Source: Mesocentrotus franciscanus
Lineage: Eukaryota > Echinodermata > Echinoidea > Camarodonta > Strongylocentrotidae
Assembly: GCA_037976565.1 (NCBI GenBank)
Contig: CP137675.1
Coordinates: 25,374,831-25,438,830, forward strand
Reading direction: 5' to 3'
DNA length: 64,000 bases
Positions within the stretch are counted from its first letter, which is position 1. The number at the start of each line of letters is the position of its first letter. The notes below the pieces were generated by a model. That model saw only the letters and a program-made list of their open reading frames with translations, ran no database searches and was not told the DNA's origin. A program made the position numbers and the translations under genes. Below, one piece after another: positions 59,601 to 64,000 of this stretch.

Positions 59601-59857
59601 TGATAATGAAAGAAGGGGGTCCGAATACTATTTAGTTGTTTAACGATGTATACATCAGGATTTACTAGCAATGCTGATATTTGCCTCCACCTAGCTCTTC
59701 TCCGACAAGATAAATTTGCTTACTTATCAATTCAACTTGGAATGGACAATTTTCGTTTTATCGGATTGGTCAAATGCGCGTTAAGTTGCCAACAATGTCA
59801 TGGCCAGTAAGTAGAATGAATAAAAATAGGAAGAAATGAGAGAGAAAGAGATAGAGA

Positions 59858-60282
59858 GAGAAAGTGTGTATGTGTGTGTGCGTGTGCGTATGTATATCCT
59901 TCTTTGTGGGGACATTTTGTCCGCTCCACACCCACGCTGTGGGGATATGGTCCAAAGTGGGGATATCCCCACAATGAAAAACCGTCTAAAATCATAGAAA
60001 ATGGCAAATAATTTATGTTAAAAGCGCCCTCAAGTGACCTATCGGGTATTTTTGTTTTTTTGCCCATAATGTAGGGTCATAACGAAGTGTATACGTGTGT
60101 ATGAAATCCCCATTTTGGACCATATGCCCACACTGTGGGTGTGGAACGGACAAATGTCCCCACAAAGAAGGATGTACATGTACGCAAATTCCCTCATTGT
60201 GGGGACATTTGTCGTTACACATACATATCCCCACTTTGGACCTTTTACCTGTATGCGTGTGTGTGTGTGTGTGTGTGTAGAG
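59858..60282. repeat. Inverted-repeat element built on TGTGGGGACA, flanked by (GT)n
   Basis: Arm 1 (59898-59964) and arm 2 (60106-60171) are reverse complements at about 61 of 67 positions (CTTCTTTGTGGGGACA, CCACACCCAC, GGTCCAAAGTGGGGAT). They are separated by 141 bp. A third, shorter copy in the arm 1 orientation lies at 60195-60242 (TTGTGGGGACATTTGTC ... TCCCCACTTTGGACC). GT-rich runs border both sides (59858-59890 and 60256-60279). The many ORFs of 61-124 codons across it on both strands are products of the palindrome and are not genes. Confidence 0.8.
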
Positions 60283-61020
60283 GGCGGGGGGTAGCTTTCC
60301 AAAATATTTATGTTCTTCCTTAATAATTCCATTGACAGGAGTGAAAGGAGAAGTGACAGTACGATGTTTCCTCTCGTTTATGCACAAATCTCATGGTCTT
60401 AGGTGATGGCAACACTAATACTGAATCTCGACATCATATAATGGCATTCAACACGTCCTTCTAGCAGGAAGTCACCGAAGCACCTTTTAACTCGTAAGCA
60501 TTCCAAAATACCTCCAGATATACGTCTAAATTCGCAAAGGAATACCCCTTTCTAGTGTAAGGTGACACCCGAGCAAGTATATACCCAATCAATCGAAGCG
60601 CGGCGGCATCTAAACCGTTTAAACACTAGAGACTTCTTGATTAGTCGGTAAACGATCTAGCGCGTTCAGTGTATATTTTGACCCCGTGCAAGGACATCGA
60701 ATGTTGTTGGATTTTTTGTCTTTCTTAACTCTATGACGTAAGATCGGGCGGATTTTCACGGCATGTGAAAGTACGCCCGGGTTTAAAAACGGCTTGTTTG
60801 TGCGGCCCGCAGCATTTTTCGTTGTAACCCAAGCTGGTTATCTTGTGCGATGACCTACTAATTAAATTTAGGAGCGGGGGAACAGCGTTAAAGTCAGGGA
60901 CTCAATTACGGACGTCGTACTCAGACACCTTAATCAATGATGGTCGGCCCACGTAATCGTCGTCGCAGGAATTCGGGAAGGCCTGGGTTAATGGGAGTGG
61001 CGGAACATGGGATTGGGTAG
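60283..61020. other. GC-richer segment without ORF or repeat ends; possible conserved element
   Basis: From about 60540 to 61010 the sequence is clearly richer in G+C and CpG than its surroundings and has no obvious repeats. It includes CGGGCGGATTTTCACGGCAT, a homeodomain-type CTAATTAAATTTAG core near 60858, and TACGGACGTCGTAC. No coding frame is evident. A regulatory element or an unannotated first exon/promoter is possible. Confidence 0.2.
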
Positions 61021-61205
61021 AGAAAGAGAGATGGAGAGGGAGGGGGAAGCATTTACGTGTTTGCCGGTGAGGATCGGGCTACCGTGGAAATCAAGTTAAC
61101 CGTCAACTAATTCAGATCAAAACAGTTTAATATTAGCATAGGCCAAATTATGTTCTATGTCATGTAGGCTCTTAGGATGTGCTCAAATTATACAACAAGA
61201 GGGTT

Positions 61206-61290
61206 TCTTTGCATCCTCCTCCTCCGCTTTTTTCTTCTTCTTTTTCTCAACCGTCTTTTTCTTCTTCTCCTCCTCCTTCTTCTTCTTACC
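61206..61290. repeat. CTT/CTC trinucleotide-rich block
   Basis: TCCTCCTCC, TTCTTCTTC and TTTTTCTTC words run right up to the RT fragment that follows. The Phe/Ser-rich start of the 105-codon ORF at 61157 derives from this block. Confidence 0.85.
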
Positions 61291-61492
61291 CCCAAAACTT
61301 ACTTGGTATTTATTTCCCCAAGGTTCAATTCCGGGTCACTTTCTCTTCCTTTTCTGTATAAATGATATTGTAAACCCTTCCGAAATTTTATTTTTTGCCG
61401 ATGATACCGTTGCTATACTATGGGCAATAAGAATCTACAACCCTTGTCTCCTTGGTAAACAAGGAAGTATGTAATGTTTCCTAATGGTTTAA

Positions 61493-62240
61493 CCCTAATA
61501 AGGCCGGGGGCATCATGCCCCCTCTCCGCGATTTTTCTGATTGTTCGGGAACGCATACGGATGACGCCCGCCGCTTCATGACTTTATTCTTTCGAGTCTT
61601 GCGCATCTTTTAAAACAATTTTTTTGAAAATCGGACCTACCGTTACAAAGTCACATGACCTTTTGTCATTACATGTCGGCCCGAAAATCGCTCATTTTCG
61701 TGATTTGTGTACAAAACATATGGAAATATCATTTTTCCTAAAAAGAGATAAAACATTGGTTATTTGGTCTTGTTTAAAGTTTAGGTGTTTGTTTTGGGGT
61801 CAAAATAGTTAAATTATAGTTAGAAATGAAATAAAACAACAAAAACAATAAAATACATAAGTTAAAAAAAAATGAAATACATAAGAAATTATCAAAACAA
61901 GAGATAACATAAGGAATAACCTAGCTTTCCAAAAATTTTTTTGTATTATTATTCCAAATGGTCTAACAAATATATGTAGTGGAAAAAAAGCTTAAATATG
62001 AAGAATATATGATTTATGGGTAAAAATATGAATTTTTGGACCTTATTTGCATAATTTACCATAAATATGCAAATGAGTAATTTTTTCAAAAAATTGAAAT
62101 TGCTATAGTATTCTATAAACTTCACTCGACATGCATGCAAATTTTCACGGCGATCGGCCGTTTCACGGCCGAGATCTTAGGGGGGGGGCATAGTGGCCCC
62201 CGGCCGTATTAAGAACTCAAATAGCCCGGCCTTATTAGGG
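61493..62240. mobile_element. piggyBac- or Kolobok-type MITE, 748 bp, TTAA target duplication
   Basis: It starts CCCTAATAAGGCCGGG and ends CCCGGCCTTATTAGGG: perfect 16-bp terminal inverted repeats. It is flanked by TTAA at 61489-61492 and 62241-62244. CCCT...AGGG ends plus TTAA targets are typical of piggyBac; Kolobok elements also use TTAA. Just inside each end are G/C-run hairpins (GGGGGCATCATGCCCCC at about 61505-61521, and GGGGGCATAGTGGCCCCC near 62184-62202). The core is AT-rich and codes for nothing of transposase size. It sits inside the LINE RT, so it is younger than that LINE. Confidence 0.92.
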
Positions 62241-63003
62241 TTAAAGTAAATGAGTTGTGGTTCAATTTTTCCGAAACAAATTATGTCATTTTTTAGAACA
62301 AGGAAGAGAAGGGTACCCATAAATTCACCTGAAATATTCATTGAACTTATGATATGTAAAGTAGATACCAGTGAAATTCCCTGGTTTAATAATCAATGAA
62401 TATCTTGACTGGAGTTGTCATATTTCTGATACATATATATCAACATCTGCAAGAAGTGTGGGAGTTTTATCTAAATTAAAGTTCATTTTGCCAAGTGACG
62501 TACTAAAATTGATCTATGTACTCGTATTCTCCCACATTTAAACTATTGCAGTCATAATTTATATGGGTTAGTGCTTACTAATCTGACCTTAAACAATTGC
62601 ATATACTTCAGGGAAAAAAATCAGTTAGAATTTTAATTAAATCCAACTTGTATTCGCCTAGTACTCCTCTTTCCAGTCACTACAATTTTGTCACCAATAT
62701 ATGACTTTGTAACTCTTAATACATTGGTATTTACTTTTTTCCGTCAAGTCCAAATTGCTTCCAGAGTAATTTTGTTATATGTTTATTCTAAGACAACAGT
62801 TTCATCTACACAAAGTAAAATTGGCATCGTATCTTAACTCAAAATCTTTTGCACGGATACAATTTTGGAATAAATTAGATGAACAAATAAGATTAAATTT
62901 AAAGATCAAATTAAATTAAATTGTATATATGTTTTAAAAAAACCTCTTTCGTAGTAATTTATTGAATGATTATCAAATTTTGGGGTTAAATATTATTAGT
63001 ACA

Positions 63004-63048
63004 TTCGTGTGTGTGGGATGTGTGTGTGGGTGGGTGAGTGTGTGTGTT
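63004..63048. repeat. GT/GGGT-rich run within the LINE 3' region
   Basis: TGTGTGTGGG-type words over about 45 bp. Confidence 0.8.
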
Positions 63049-63294
63049 CCTGTAACAAATTTAGTGATTTCATTCTCCTCTTATTTTCCTTCTTTGCTCA
63101 CTGTTTTGTGAATAATTTATTTGTGTTAACAAAACGAAATGAAGTTTTGTATTTGTATGGAATTGTTTACATAGATTCTTTATGTAATGATTTATATTGA
63201 ATGAAATCTCTAATAAAAAAGTATGGAAAATAAAATGTCTATATTTTGTAATTTAGTTTCTATTATTAATTAATTTGACTCTGTATCTACTTGG

Positions 63295-63370
63295 TATTTG
63301 CTTTCTTCTTCCTCTTTTTCTTTCTCCTTTCTTCTTCTGCATCATCTTTCTTCTTCTTCTTCTTCGTCTT
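63295..63370. repeat. (TTC)n-rich run
   Basis: TTCTTC, TCTTTC and CTTCTG words after the LINE 3' end. They generate a Ser/Phe ORF that is not a gene. Confidence 0.85.
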
Positions 63371-64000
63371 ATTCTACATTCTCTTCTTTATCGTTTTCCT
63401 TTACCCATAACATTTTCCTAATATTAGCACAGCTGTCACTAATTGTTTTGCTGCTGCAGTGTCAGTCAGACCAGCGTTTCGTGTTTATATTATTAAAACA
63501 CATCATTTTAAATATGTTAACTTGATCTTGTTGAGGAAATGATCATACATTAATCGATATTTGCCTCCGAATTTATTTCGCCAGAGATATCAAATTAAGG
63601 TTGTTATTTGATTGTATATTTAGGGTAGGTGTTTGGGTTAATGTGTTGGGTCAATGACTAAAGTTAGGTTTTCCATATAGTGTAAGAAAATTGCCTCCCG
63701 CGCAGCAATTTTCGTAATTTTTTTTTGTGTCGTAGAACCGAAGAAGGCATATCGTGCAAACAAGAAAACAAAGGTCAAGCCCCCAGCTATCGCTCAAGCA
63801 GGTTACCAAGGCAACCAAGACATGGTATGTTCCAATCCAATCGTCTTTATTAACTACAGGCACACTCTTTACCAACATAACGACAGAGTTCGCGTCATTT
63901 GTGCCATTCCCTTGTTCAAATCACGTGATTCTTAGAAACGTCATGATATGACTAGATACGATACCGAGATAAAGAAGCATTCAGAAGATCAAACCTGCTA
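63371..64000. other. Intergenic, nothing recognised
   Basis: ORFs below 80 codons on both strands, no repeat ends or domain motifs seen before the window ends. Confidence 0.45.

Larger units (their letters stand above)
61300..63240 (+). mobile_element. Third CR1/L2-like LINE fragment, split by a TTAA-flanked MITE
   Basis: The left part (61300-61488) encodes the RT palm: PQGSIPGHFLFLFCINDI and FFADD with the catalytic Asp pair near 61395-61405. The right part (62245-63240) continues with KVNELWFNFSETNYVIF, then in shifting frames YLDWSCHISDTYI, SKLKFILPSDVLKLIYV, LHILQGKKSVRIL and FWNKLDEQIRLNLKIK. An AATAAA lies near 63229, close to the 3' end. Across the insertion the reading frame lines up once one copy of TTAA and the inserted DNA are ignored. 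Domains before motif 4 of the RT are missing, and stops and frameshifts abound. Confidence 0.85.

Noticed and set aside
60013..60387. 124-codon minus-strand ORF and several plus-strand ORFs
   Set aside because: They cross the TGTGGGGACA inverted repeat and a (GT)n run, with His/Thr and Val/Cys repeats; no protein family.

Overview
This is a eukaryotic, AT-rich, intron-scale window holding one confidently recognisable protein gene. The base composition, the very many (GA)n/(CT)n and (TAC)n microsatellites, the CR1/L2-type LINE fragments, the tRNA-derived SINEs and several families of short inverted-repeat transposons suggest a marine invertebrate. An echinoderm such as a sea urchin, or another invertebrate deuterostome, is my best guess, but nothing here fixes the species. 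No bacterial-type features, CRISPR array, rRNA or intact tRNA gene were seen.

Layout. 1-4600: microsatellite-rich flank with a complete 348-bp hAT-type MITE (1871-2218, 8-bp target duplication) and one weak ORF (3310-3840) next to a splice-acceptor-like site. 4619-5761: a single-exon class A GPCR of the bombesin/CCHamide/endothelin receptor group. 5762-39190: about 33 kb with no recognisable gene. It holds a perfect 24-bp hairpin (9957-10033), two copies of a short TIR family in opposite orientation (10622-10830 and 26771-26974), two copies of a palindromic 290-bp MITE (19441-19731 and 25004-25296, the second inside a word-repetitive block), a compound TAC/CTA array (30010-30860) and a tRNA-like SINE joined to a MITE end (34529-34762).

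39200-41600 (minus): a decayed CR1/L2-like LINE with its YADD box still present. 43200-46900: a hAT end, a 506-bp TIR element (46113-46618) and a tail-to-tail pair of tRNA-like sequences (46712-46898). 49066-49573 and 55213-55972: two TIR elements whose interiors are built from one degenerate word each. 51061-53131: a second LINE with a very young 384-bp tandem duplication in its RT region. Near 54041-54083 is a hammerhead-ribozyme-like motif on the minus strand. 59898-60242 is an inverted-repeat element built around TGTGGGGACA. 61300-63240 is a third LINE split by a 748-bp TTAA-flanked piggyBac/Kolobok-type MITE.

The GPCR is the only gene with an evident cellular role, in peptide signalling at the plasma membrane. 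Everything else reads as intergenic or intronic DNA shaped by transposons. I found no multi-gene system. The most unusual content is the set of word-repetitive inverted-repeat elements sharing similar termini, the precise nested insertion at 61493-62240, the tRNA-like inverted pair and the ribozyme-like motif.
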